Shown one piece after another: positions 8,614-16,474 of a stretch of 64,000 bases of DNA. This DNA comes from Streptomyces sp. SID11385. GTDB taxonomy: Bacteria > Actinomycetota > Actinomycetes > Streptomycetales > Streptomycetaceae. Where the stretch lies: positions 1 to 64,000 of the forward strand of contig NZ_JAAGLR010000182.1 of NCBI RefSeq assembly GCF_010548245.1, given 5' to 3'. Position numbers and translations under genes: made by a program. The stretch's first letter is position 1, and each line of letters starts with the position of its first letter. The notes beneath the pieces were generated by a model. It worked only from the letters and a program-made list of their open reading frames with translations. It made no database searches and was not told the DNA's origin.

Positions 8614-9726
8614 TCAGACGGTCGCCGGTACGGGTTGGGGCACGGGAGCGGAGCCGGACACGGCGGTGGGCGACGGCTCCTTGCCCAACAGGGCGCGGAT
8701 GTCCCGTACGGCCGAGCGCCCCGCGCGGTTGGCGCCGATCGTGCTCGCCGAGGGCCCGTACCCGACCAGGTGCACCCGGGGATCGCGCACGACCTTCGTG
8801 TCCTCCATACGGACGCCGCCGCCCGGCTCGCGCAGGCCGAGCGGGCGCAGGTGCTCCAGGGCGGGCCTGAAGCCGGTCGCCCACAGGATGACGTCGGCCT
8901 CGAAGCGGCTCCCGTCCGCCCACTCGACCCCCTCGGGCGTGATCCGCGCGAACATCGGGTGCCGGTCGAGGGTGCCGTCGGCGAGACCCGCGCGGACCGC
9001 GTCGTTCAGCGGCAGCCCCGTCACCGAGACGACACTGCGCGGCGGCAGCCCGTCCCGTACTCGCGCGTCCACGAGCGCGACCGCGGCGCGCCCCTCCTCC
9101 TCGCCGAACGGCCCTTCGCGGAACACCGGTTCACGCCGCGTCACCCAGCGGGTCGCCGCCGCGTACGGCGCGAGTTCGAGCAGGTGCTGCGTCGCCGATA
9201 TCCCGCCCCCGACCACGACGACGCGCTTGCCCGCGAAGTACTCGGGACCCGGGTACCGCACGGTGTGCAGCTGCTCCCCCAGGAAGCTGTCCTGACCGGG
9301 GTAGCGGGGCCGGAAGGGGCGGTCCCACGTGCCGGTCGCGCTGATGAGCGCGCGCGCCGACCACGTACCGTCCGAGGTCTCCACGCGCAGCCGCCCGCCC
9401 TCGCCCTCGCGCACCGCGCGCACGTCGACGGGCCGCCGCACCGCCAGCGCGAACCGCTCCTCGTACGCGCGGAAGTACCCCGCGACGACCTCGGACGAGG
9501 GCCGCGCGGGATCGGCCCCGGTCAGCTCCATGCCCGGCAGCGAGTGCATCCCGTTGACCTTGCCGTACGTGAGCGAGGGCCACCGGAACTGCCAGGCGCC
9601 CCCGGGCGCCGGCGCGTGGTCGAGCACCACGTACTCCATCCCCGTCCGCCGCAGGTGATACGCGGCCGAGAGCCCCGCCTGCCCGGCACCGACCACGACG
9701 ACGTCCACCGCTCTGTCCTCACTCAC
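8614..9726 (-). CDS. Flavin-containing monooxygenase (CzcO/YpdA-like)
   Basis: A 370-residue FAD/NADPH enzyme starting at GTG 9726 (MSEDRAVDVVVVGAGQAG). It carries an N-terminal FAD-binding Rossmann motif GAGQAG, an NADPH-binding motif VVVGGGISA in the middle, and ILWATGFRP near the C-terminus. This pattern matches group B flavoprotein monooxygenases or CzcO-like oxidoreductases. Substrate is unknown. It is divergent from the YjbQ gene with a 62-bp gap and convergent with the MltG-like gene. Confidence 0.82.
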   Translation of the reverse strand: MSEDRAVDVVVVGAGQAGLSAAYHLRRTGMEYVVLDHAPAPGGAWQFRWPSLTYGKVNGMHSLPGMELTGADPARPSSEVVAGYFRAYEERFALAVRRPVDVRAVREGEGGRLRVETSDGTWSARALISATGTWDRPFRPRYPGQDSFLGEQLHTVRYPGPEYFAGKRVVVVGGGISATQHLLELAPYAAATRWVTRREPVFREGPFGEEEGRAAVALVDARVRDGLPPRSVVSVTGLPLNDAVRAGLADGTLDRHPMFARITPEGVEWADGSRFEADVILWATGFRPALEHLRPLGLREPGGGVRMEDTKVVRDPRVHLVGYGPSASTIGANRAGRSAVRDIRALLGKEPSPTAVSGSAPVPQPVPATV

Positions 9727-9788
9727 ACCCGCACCAACGACGCCGCGCCGCCGGATCTTCCCGCACCCGCTGCGCGAGGATGTGCGTC

Positions 9789-10205
9789 ATGACCTTCCAC
9801 ACCGAGACCCTCGGCGTCCGTACCGGCGGGCACGAAACCGTCCACGACCTGACCGCCGACTGCGAACGCTTCCTCGCCACCCACGCCGCCGGCCGCGACG
9901 GCCTCCTCAACCTCTTCGTCCCCCACGCCACAGCCGGCCTCGCGATCCTCGAAACCGGCGCGGGCAGCGACGACGACCTCCTCGCCATCCTCCAGACCCT
10001 CCTCCCACCGACCCACCCCTGGCACCACCGCCACGGCACCCCCGGCCACGGCCGCGACCACGTCCTCCCCGCCCTCATCCCCCCACACGCCACCCTCCCC
10101 GTCACCGCCGGCCACCTGGCCCTGGGCACGTGGCAGTCGGTGTGCCTGGTGGACACGAACGTGGACAACCCGGACCGGCAGGTGCGGCTGAGCTTCCTCG
10201 GCTGA
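9789..10205 (+). CDS. YjbQ/UPF0047 family protein
   Basis: A 138-residue protein. ATG 9789 is preferred over ATG 9780 because GAGGA sits about 9 bases before it. Family features are VPHATAGLAILE, the His-rich segment GTPGHGRDHVLPALI and the terminal WQSVCLVDTNVDNPDRQVRLSFLG. The fold is a trimer with a buried His/Asp site. Some members have thiamine-phosphate synthase side activity, but the physiological role is not settled. Confidence 0.85.
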   Translation: MTFHTETLGVRTGGHETVHDLTADCERFLATHAAGRDGLLNLFVPHATAGLAILETGAGSDDDLLAILQTLLPPTHPWHHRHGTPGHGRDHVLPALIPPHATLPVTAGHLALGTWQSVCLVDTNVDNPDRQVRLSFLG

Positions 10206-10561
10206 GCGAGATCGCTCATTTCCCTTTCAGAGCGATCCCTGCGCTACGTGAGTGTCCAGGAGAGTGTGACGGCGCCTCAGCCCTTCGCCTTGGGTGGGGC
10301 CAGGCTCGCCCCGGGTGATGAACGGGGCACCGTCCTGCTTGGACGAACCGTGGTCGTCGGCCCCGCAGGACGGCGTCGGAGACGACGTGGCAGACGAGGT
10401 GGGCAGGTCGTCGCGGAGATCGACAGCGGCCGGTGGCCGGACAGCCTGGTCGTAGCTCGTCGGTGCCTGCCGCGCCCGCTTCCCTTGCCGCACGCCGTCT
10501 CGCACGGGGCAGTGGTGGGCGGCCGGATGGGACGCGCGTCGTGACAGCTCGGGGCCGCGTA
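10206..10561. other. Gene-free stretch after YjbQ
   Basis: No convincing gene on either strand. It begins with a short inverted repeat (GAGCGA-GA-TCGCTC, 10203-10216) that could terminate the YjbQ transcript. The remaining sequence lies beyond the 3' end of the esterase gene and looks like eroded DNA. Confidence 0.5.
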
Positions 10562-11785
10562 TCAGGAGTCCCACGCGATCATGGGTGCCGGCATCGGGCC
10601 CGGGTTTCCCTCGCGGGCGAACGCGGCCCAGGCGGACCGTACGCGACGGCCGAACGCGTCCACTTCCTGCCAGGAGAGATCCCCCAGCATCGGGGCGTCC
10701 CGCCAGGCGTCCGCCGAGCCCAGGAGCAGGGGGATCTCGACGCAGTGGGTCGCTCCGTACGGGGAGCCGGGCGGACGCCAGTCCAGCCGGTATCCGTACA
10801 CCTCGGCCCCGGCACTCTCCAGTTCCCGGCGCAGTGCCGTGAGCGGGATCTCGTAGGCGCGCCGGGTGCGCTCGGCAACGCTCCCGGTGTCCTGCGGGCC
10901 CTCGGGGAAGGCGGACATGTCGTCGGCGTTCCATCCGTAGAGAACATCCGGGGCACCCTCCGCGAAGGCGGGCGGGCCGGTGGTGCTGGACAGCGGTCCC
11001 CTTGCGCACACCGGTCCGAAGGGCGGAGCCAGGAAACTCCCCGTACGACGCCGCTGCTCGGCGGCGGTCAGCGCCTGCGCTGCCAGCAGCCGCTCCGGTG
11101 CGGCGGTGCGCGGGTCGGTGCCGAGGTGGGCTGCGAAGACACGCCCGAGCTCGTGCGCCTCGTCCGCGGTCTGGGTGGCGAGGGACAGCGGCGCGCTCTG
11201 CAGGATCGCGCGGCGGAAGAGGACGCGCGCCTCGGGCACGTCCATGAGCAGCCGGATCGACAACGCGCCGGCGGACTGGCCGAAGAGCGTTACATTGCCC
11301 GGGTCCCCGCCGAAACGGGCGATGTGGTCACGCACCCAGCGCAGCGCCTCCACCTGGTCCCACAGCCCGAGATTGCCCTCGCTGACCCCGTCGAGGAGGA
11401 GGTAGCCGAGCGCGCCCAGCCGGTAGCCGGCGCTGACGACGACCACGTCCTGCTCCGCTGCGAGGGAAGTGCCGTCGTACCAGTCGCGGATGCCCGCGCC
11501 GCTGCTGAAACCGCCGCCGTGGAACCAGACCAGCACCGGGCGGCCCGGCGAGCCGGGTGCCGGTCTGCCCTCCGGAGCGGTGACCGCCAGGTGGAGGCAG
11601 TCCTCGCTCTGCGGTCGCGGGTCGAGGGGTGGGCCCATCACCGCGTCCAGACGGGACGGTGGCTGCGGGCAGACGGCGCCGACCGGCCCGGCAGGGGCTT
11701 CGGACGCCGCGGGACGGGGCCGGGCGAAGCGCTCGGCGGTCGCGTACCGCAAGGGGCCGCTGCGGACGACGGGACGGTCGGTCAT
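10562..11785 (-). CDS. Type-B carboxylesterase family protein
   Basis: A 407-residue alpha/beta hydrolase. The oxyanion-hole segment is PVLVWFHGGGFSSGAG and the nucleophile elbow is VTLFGQSAGALS (Ser in GQSAG). The acid and His parts are about NADDMSAFPEGPQ and GATHCVEIPLLLG. It is shorter than common type-B esterases (about 480-520 residues) and ends abruptly at PAPMIAWDS, without the usual C-terminal segment, so C-terminal loss is possible. The start overlaps the stop of the truncated MFS gene by 4 bp, which points to an old two-gene operon. Substrate is unknown. Confidence 0.78.
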   Translation of the reverse strand: MTDRPVVRSGPLRYATAERFARPRPAASEAPAGPVGAVCPQPPSRLDAVMGPPLDPRPQSEDCLHLAVTAPEGRPAPGSPGRPVLVWFHGGGFSSGAGIRDWYDGTSLAAEQDVVVVSAGYRLGALGYLLLDGVSEGNLGLWDQVEALRWVRDHIARFGGDPGNVTLFGQSAGALSIRLLMDVPEARVLFRRAILQSAPLSLATQTADEAHELGRVFAAHLGTDPRTAAPERLLAAQALTAAEQRRRTGSFLAPPFGPVCARGPLSSTTGPPAFAEGAPDVLYGWNADDMSAFPEGPQDTGSVAERTRRAYEIPLTALRRELESAGAEVYGYRLDWRPPGSPYGATHCVEIPLLLGSADAWRDAPMLGDLSWQEVDAFGRRVRSAWAAFAREGNPGPMPAPMIAWDS

Positions 11786-12185
11786 GCCTCACTCACCAGT
11801 TCCGGGGATGACGGTGCCCGCTCGGCCGGCGCCTCGGGAGCGATGCGGAAGAGAGCCACAACGCCGCCCAGGCTCAGGGCGCAGACACCCACCAAATACC
11901 ACGTCACCCCGGCCGAGGAGCCGACCGAATCGAGGAGTGCGCTGGAGATCACGGGCGCCAGGCCACCACCGAGCACGGCACCGGCCTGGAGGATGAGAGA
12001 GGTGCCGGAGTACCGCACCCGCACCGGGAAGGTGGCGGCGATGATGGCGCCCTGCACGCAGTGGGTGGGCGCGATGATCAGGCCCATCCCGGCGAGCGCC
12101 AGCAGCGCCATGGCGGTGTTCCCGGTGTTCAGCAGCGGGAAGAACACCGCGCACCAGACGAGGACGGCCACGGAGCCGCCGATGG
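11782..12185 (-). pseudogene. MFS transporter, C-terminal remnant
   Basis: About 130 residues with four hydrophobic segments (VAVLVWCAVFFPLL, MALLALAGMGLIIAP, LILQAGAVLGGGLAPVISSALL, VTWYLVGVCALSLGGVVALF). These match the last third of a sugar/metabolite-type MFS carrier (12 helices, usually 400 or more residues). The frame is open to about 12185 and then meets unrelated ABC-ATPase sequence read in the opposite direction, so the 5' two-thirds are missing. The downstream esterase start overlaps its stop. Non-functional as a transporter. Confidence 0.7.
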
Positions 12186-12596
12186 GACCCGGAGCGGGCC
12201 GTGTGCGAATCCCTCGCCACGGCCCGCGCGCTCGGGCTCGACCCCGACGCCCCGCGGCGCCGCCCGCACGCGCTCTCGGGCGGACAGCTCCAGCGCGCCG
12301 CGCTCGTGCGCGCGCTCGGCGCCCGCCCCGCCCTCCTTGTCGCCGACGAGTCGACCGCCGGGCTCGACCCGGTGACCGCGCGCCGGGTCCTCGACGTCCT
12401 CGCTGAAGCGGCGGAGCGGTACGGCACGGCGGTCCTGCGCGTCAGCCACACCCTGGGCCGGGACCGGGCACGGGCGACCGGGACGCTCACCATGGCCGGT
12501 GGGCGCCTCACTCCGGGCGCGAGCTCTCCCCTCCCGCCTCCGCGAGCGGAGGCCCGGCCCCGGCCAGCGGCTCCGCCGCGTACCGGAGCCGAATGA
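12183..12596 (+). pseudogene. ABC transporter ATPase, C-terminal remnant
   Basis: The frame from about 12183 reads DPERAVCESLATARALG, then the ABC signature HALSGGQLQRAALVRAL, Walker B PALLVADESTAGLD and a His-switch-like segment VLRVSHTLG. There is no Walker A or Q-loop. The pattern fits peptide/nickel-type (DppF/NikE) ATPases. The 5' end is lost at the same point where the opposite-strand MFS remnant loses its own 5' end. After TMAGGRLTP the frame runs antisense over another remnant, so the 3' end is also scrambled. Confidence 0.7.
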
Positions 12597-12750
12597 CCCC
12601 GTCCGCGTGCCGCTCGGCACTCGCCCGCACGCCGAAGACCTCCCGCGGAAGGTCCGGCGTGAGCACGTCGAGGACGGATCCGGCGGCCACGAGGCGGCCA
12701 CGAGGCGGCCGCGGTGGAGGACGGCGAGCCGGTCGCGGCGGGAACTCCCT
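12508..12750 (-). pseudogene. Siderophore-type ABC ATPase, frameshifted C-terminal remnant
   Basis: Read leftward, one frame gives RRDRLAVLHRGRLVA and another continues AAGSVLDVLTPDLPREVFGVRASAERHADG, which is the typical tail of FepC/FecE-like iron-siderophore ATPases. The two frames are separated by an 11-bp tandem duplication at 12682-12703. Everything upstream (Walker A, signature, Walker B) is missing. The remnant is broken both by truncation and by frameshift. Confidence 0.65.
12682..12703. repeat. 11-bp tandem duplication (GGCGGCCACGA x2)
   Basis: GGCGGCCACGA occurs twice head to tail, followed by a partial third copy (GGCGGCC). Eleven is not a multiple of three, so the duplication shifts the frame of the siderophore-ATPase remnant. 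It looks like replication slippage in a gene already free of selection. Confidence 0.8.
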
Positions 12751-12771
12751 GCCCCGTGTCGCGGACTCCTG
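12741..12771 (+). promoter_or_regulatory. ECF-type promoter, copy 1 (before the PfpI-like gene)
   Basis: GGAACT, a 16-base spacer, then GGACTCCTG. Spacing and both elements match two other sites at 13761 and 16166. GGAAC is the classical -35 of ECF sigma factors. The start codon of the next gene is about 45 bp downstream. Function as a promoter is inferred from the shared pattern and position. Confidence 0.65.
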
Positions 12772-12816
12772 AGTGGCGGCAGGTTTTCAGGTGTCGCCAC
12801 GAGTGGAGGAGGAAAC

Positions 12817-13410
12817 ATGAGTCTGCGTGTCCAGATCCTGTTGTACGACGGCGCCGAGGAACAGGACTTCACCGGCCCGCACGATGTGTTCGGCTGGGCC
12901 GCCCACGCGGGCGGCGACGTCTCGGCCACCTACGTGCGCACCTCGGCCCCCGGCGAGGTGACCACGCTTTTCGGGAGCCGACACGTCGTACCGGACGTGT
13001 GGGACCCGGTGGCGGGCGATGTCGTGATCGTGCCGGGCGGGGAGGAGTGGCTGACAGGCGACGCCGCTACGCATCGCGCACTCGTGCGCGCCCAGGAGGC
13101 GGGAGTGACCGTCGCGGGTGTTTGCACGGGCGTCATCGTCCTCGCCGCGGCCGGGCTCACGCGGCGGCGCCCCTGCACGACGCACCATCTGGTCAAGGCC
13201 GAGCTGGCCGCGCACGGCGGCACGGTGGTGGACGCCCGCGTCGTGGACGACGGGAACCTCGTGACGGCCGGAGGTGTCACGAGCGGGATCGACCTCGCGC
13301 TGTGGCTCGTCGAGCGGGAGTGCGGGGCCGAACTCGCGCTCTCCGTCGAACGGATCATGGAGTACGAGCGGCGCGGCACCGTCTGGCGCGCCGACCGGGA
13401 AACCGGCTGA
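12817..13410 (+). CDS. DJ-1/PfpI family protein (class I glutamine amidotransferase-like)
   Basis: A 197-residue protein; ATG 12817 (MSLRVQILLYDGAEEQDFTGP) has GGAGGA just upstream. It has the DJ-1/PfpI fold with the nucleophile elbow VAGVCTGVIVLAAAGL (Cys in VCTG), the segment DVVIVPGGEEW, and TSGIDLALWLVE near the end. It lacks the C-terminal AraC domain that related regulators carry. Roles in this family include isonitrile hydratase, protein or aldehyde repair and stress response; none can be assigned. It follows an ECF-type promoter shared with copper genes, so it is probably part of that regulon. Confidence 0.82.
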   Translation: MSLRVQILLYDGAEEQDFTGPHDVFGWAAHAGGDVSATYVRTSAPGEVTTLFGSRHVVPDVWDPVAGDVVIVPGGEEWLTGDAATHRALVRAQEAGVTVAGVCTGVIVLAAAGLTRRRPCTTHHLVKAELAAHGGTVVDARVVDDGNLVTAGGVTSGIDLALWLVERECGAELALSVERIMEYERRGTVWRADRETG

Positions 13411-13760
13411 GGAAAGCGGGGCCCGCCGGTCGCGGCCCGTACCGGGGAGGCGGGCGTGGCGACCGCCCGAGACCGGCGGGCGAGGGCCGGGCCACGCTCG
13501 GGAAGGCGCATTCCCCGTGGCGCGGCCTGCCGATCGCACGTACTCGCGGGTAACGGGGTGCCTTGCCGCCCGGGTTCGCTCGTGAGGCGCGTCGCACTCC
13601 TCCTCGGGAACCAGTGGTGTCCGCGCGCCGACTTCCTGCCTTTGGTCCCTCCAGGCGCAACCGGTGCACACCGCATCTCGGCCACCTTCGATCCCAGGGC
13701 TGTCCTGCCGTCCCCGCACCTCCTACGCTCCTGCGTGATCCGCGTCACATCGTCTGCGCG
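13411..13760. other. Gene-free stretch before the PepSY gene
   Basis: No supported gene. Frames through this stretch have no family features, and the codon pattern is irregular. The right end leads into the ECF-type promoter at 13761. Confidence 0.5.
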
Positions 13761-13791
13761 GGAACTCCCGCACGCCTCGCACCGACTCCTG
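13761..13791 (+). promoter_or_regulatory. ECF-type promoter, copy 2 (before the PepSY gene)
   Basis: GGAACT (13761-13766), a 16-base spacer, then CGACTCCTG (13783-13791). The pattern is the same as at 12741 and 16166. The PepSY start is about 40 bp downstream, a natural distance for a short leader. Confidence 0.7.
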
Positions 13792-13831
13792 TACGTCACC
13801 GCCCCGCCGGTCCACGCACGAGGAAGAGCCG

Positions 13832-15370
13832 ATGACCGAGACCACTTCCGCCGTTCCGCCACCGCCCGCGCAAGGCCGGTCCGGGGCGGCCGTTCCCCCC
13901 GAACCCCTCTCCCCGGACGAGGGCTTCGCGACGCCCACCCCCAGAAGCGGCGGCGCCTGGAGCGGACTACGCCCCCTCCTGCTCCGCCTGCACTTCTACG
14001 CGGGCATCCTCATCGGCCCCTTCCTTCTCGTCGCCGCCGTCACCGGGCTCCTCTACACCGCGACCCCGCAGATCGAGTCGGTCGTCTATCGCCACGAGCT
14101 CAAGGTCACCCCGCACGGCGAGGCCCGACCGCTCGACGCCCAGGTCGACGCCGCGCGCGCGGCGATACCGGGGGGCGAACTCGTCTCGATCACCAAGGGC
14201 GAGGGTCGCGAGGACACGACGCGTGTCACGTTCAACGTCAAGGGACTGCCCGAGGGCTACACGCAGACCGCCTTCGTCAACCCTTACGACGCGCAGGTGC
14301 GTGGACAGCTCCGCACCTTCGGTGAGTGGCTGCCCGTGCGCTCGTGGTTCGACAGCCTGCACCGCACACTCCACCTCGGCGACTTCGGTCGCAACTACAG
14401 CGAGATCGCGGCAAGTTGGCTGTGGGCCGAGGTGCTCGGCGGACTCGCGCTGTGGGTGGGCTCGCCCCGCGGCCGGGCACGACTGCGCAAGCTCTTCGTG
14501 CCGCGCCGGGGGCCGAAGGGCCGCAAGCGGACCCTGTCCTGGCACGGAGCGGTCGGCCTGTGGGTCTCGATCGGCTTCCTCGCCCTGTCGGCGACCGGAC
14601 TCACGTGGTCCGCGCACGCCGGGATGAACATCGGTAAGATCCAGGATTCACTGGGTGGCGCGACTCCCGCTGTCTCGACGGCTGTCGGACGAGGCGACGG
14701 CTCGAATGGCTCGGACGGTGCTCCGGGTGCTTCCGCCGCGCGGATCGATCTCGACGAGGCCGTTCGCATCGCCCGTGCCGACGGTCTGCGGGGCAAACTG
14801 GTCATCACCCCGCCCGCCGACGCGAAGAGTACGTACGTCGTCGGCGAGAACACCCGGCACTGGCCCGAACAGCAGGACTCGGTCGCCATCGACCCCACCA
14901 CTGGAAAGATCACCGACAAGCAGCTCTTCGACGACTTCCCCCTCCTCGCCAAGCTCACCCGGTGGGGCATCGACGCCCACATGGGGCTCCTCTTCGGCCT
15001 CGCCAACCAGATCGTCCTGGCCCTGATCGCCGTCGCCCTCATCGGGATGCTCTTCATGGGCTACCGCATGTGGTGGTTGCGCAGGCCCACCCGTGCGAGC
15101 GGGCGCAGGTTCGGCAGGCCACCCGCGCGCGGCGCCTGGCGACGCGTGCTCGGCAAGGCCATGGCTCCACTCGTCGTCGTCGGCGCCGTACTCGCGTACT
15201 TCCTGCCGCTGTTCGGTCTGCCGCTCGTCTGCTTCCTGCTCATGGACCTGGGGCTCGCCGGGACCCGCCGCGCGCGCAGCGCCCCGCGTCCCGCGCCGGC
15301 TACCGCCCGCGAGGAGACCCCTCGCGACGACAACCCCCGTGACGAGAACCCCAAGGAGCTGGCCCGATGA
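13832..15370 (+). CDS. PepSY-associated membrane protein
   Basis: A 512-residue PepSY-TM protein with four or more membrane spans: LHFYAGILIGPFLLVAAVTGLLY near residue 55, an SWLWAEVLGGLALW segment, GAVGLWVSIGFLALSATGLTW, and IVLALIAVALIGMLFMGYRMWW followed by a hydrophobic C-terminal pair. Extracytoplasmic PepSY-like domains sit between spans. Conserved His residues (RLHFYAG, DSLHRTLH, LSWHGAVG, IDAHMG) may bind haem or metal. Such proteins appear with siderophore or copper systems and may reduce metal at the membrane. It overlaps the DUF5134 gene by 4 bp and lies downstream of an ECF-type promoter in a copper locus, so a copper role is inferred. Confidence 0.82.
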   Translation: MTETTSAVPPPPAQGRSGAAVPPEPLSPDEGFATPTPRSGGAWSGLRPLLLRLHFYAGILIGPFLLVAAVTGLLYTATPQIESVVYRHELKVTPHGEARPLDAQVDAARAAIPGGELVSITKGEGREDTTRVTFNVKGLPEGYTQTAFVNPYDAQVRGQLRTFGEWLPVRSWFDSLHRTLHLGDFGRNYSEIAASWLWAEVLGGLALWVGSPRGRARLRKLFVPRRGPKGRKRTLSWHGAVGLWVSIGFLALSATGLTWSAHAGMNIGKIQDSLGGATPAVSTAVGRGDGSNGSDGAPGASAARIDLDEAVRIARADGLRGKLVITPPADAKSTYVVGENTRHWPEQQDSVAIDPTTGKITDKQLFDDFPLLAKLTRWGIDAHMGLLFGLANQIVLALIAVALIGMLFMGYRMWWLRRPTRASGRRFGRPPARGAWRRVLGKAMAPLVVVGAVLAYFLPLFGLPLVCFLLMDLGLAGTRRARSAPRPAPATAREETPRDDNPRDENPKELAR

Positions 15371-16056
15371 TCGCCGCCACCGGGCTGCGCTGGATACTTA
15401 CGCTGCTCTTCGTCGCCCTCGCCGCGTACGGCCTCTGGCGCGCCGTCACCGCGCGCTCGCACCCGTGGACCGCGCGCCTCGCGCACGTCCTGCACGCCGT
15501 CATGGCCCTCGCGATGTTCGCCATGGCCTGGGAGTGGGGCATGGACCTGCCCGCGACCCCCCAGGTGCTCTTCTTCTCCGCCGCCGCCGCGTGGTTCCTC
15601 CTGATCGCGCTCGCCCTGCCGAACGCGGTCGAATCGCGCGGCCGGGCGCTCGCCGCGGCCCTGCCCCATGCCGTCATGACCGCCGCCATGGCCTGGATGG
15701 TCGCCGCGATGTCCTCGGGCATGTCCATGGACGGCATGGGCGGCGGCCATGCCCACGACATGCCGGGGATGGACATGTCGGCGCCCGGCGCGCTCGCCGC
15801 GATGACACTCAGCGGAACCGGCGATCGCTGGAGCGCGGGCCTCTTCGCGCTCGCTCTCCTCGCCCTCGCCCTGTGGTGGCTCGCGCGGGGCTTCGATGCC
15901 GGGCGCTTTGTCCCTCGTACGGCGAATCCCGGCCGCGCGGACGGCGGCATCGGCGGCGGTACGGCGGCGGGCGGCGCGGTCCACGCGGCCTGGGACCTCG
16001 GCTGCCACGGTCTCATGGCGCTCGGGATGGCGGTGATGTTCGTCGTCATGGTGTGA
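15367..16056 (+). CDS. DUF5134 family membrane protein, Met/His-rich
   Basis: A 229-residue integral membrane protein with about six spans (LRWILTLLFVALAAYGLW, LHAVMALAMFAMAWEWG, VLFFSAAAAWFLLIAL and others). A central loop is rich in Met and His (MSMDGMGGGHAHDMPGMDM), a type of sequence that binds copper. The start overlaps the PepSY stop (ATGA), so the two are translationally coupled. Function is not known; copper sensing, storage or transport support is inferred from composition and neighbours. Confidence 0.75.
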   Translation: MIAATGLRWILTLLFVALAAYGLWRAVTARSHPWTARLAHVLHAVMALAMFAMAWEWGMDLPATPQVLFFSAAAAWFLLIALALPNAVESRGRALAAALPHAVMTAAMAWMVAAMSSGMSMDGMGGGHAHDMPGMDMSAPGALAAMTLSGTGDRWSAGLFALALLALALWWLARGFDAGRFVPRTANPGRADGGIGGGTAAGGAVHAAWDLGCHGLMALGMAVMFVVMV

Positions 16057-16165
16057 GCCGGTACGGCGAGCGGACGGACTCCTGCCGCACGGCCCAGGGA
16101 GCGCGGTGGTTCCTGGGCCGGTGTGACAGGAGTCCATTGTGTGACGCGGGTCACGCGCGGGCCGG

Positions 16166-16196
16166 GGAACTCACCGTGCCGGGCGTCCGACTCCTG
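16166..16196 (+). promoter_or_regulatory. ECF-type promoter, copy 3 (before the copper ATPase operon)
   Basis: GGAACT (16166-16171), a 16-base spacer and CGACTCCTG (16188-16196), identical in layout to the sites at 12741 and 13761. The first gene of the copA operon starts about 54 bp downstream. Confidence 0.7.
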
Positions 16197-16249
16197 GACC
16201 GTACACATGCCCCACGCGCCCCACGCGCTCTCACGCCGGAGCCCCGCTC

Positions 16250-16474
16250 ATGGACCACTCGGTGACGCCGCCCGCAGGACGGCGTGCCACCCCCGTGCCG
16301 TACGCGCTGCTCGGGGGCTTTCTGCTGCTGCTCGCCGGCCTCTTCACCGTCTCGTACGGTGTCGGGCACCTCGCCGGGCCCGTCGCCCCCGACCTGCGCG
16401 GAGTCTCGCACCACGACGAGGACCCCGACCCGCACCACGGTGGCATGGACGGCATGAACGGGATGGGGCACTGA
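16250..16474 (+). CDS. Small Met/His-rich membrane protein
   Basis: A 74-residue protein: short N-terminus, one membrane span (YALLGGFLLLLAGLFTVSYGVGHL) and an extracytoplasmic tail rich in His, Asp and Met (SHHDEDPDPHHGGMDGMNGMGH). The tail is a plausible copper-binding segment that could hand metal to or from the ATPase. Its stop overlaps the copA start by one base, so they are coupled. No family name is assigned. Confidence 0.7.
   Translation: MDHSVTPPAGRRATPVPYALLGGFLLLLAGLFTVSYGVGHLAGPVAPDLRGVSHHDEDPDPHHGGMDGMNGMGH

Noticed and set aside
16071-16140. Further GACTCCTG motifs (near 16076, 16125, 19283, 20350) as ECF promoters
   Set aside because: They lack a GGAACT element 16 bases away in either direction, so only the three complete sites were kept.
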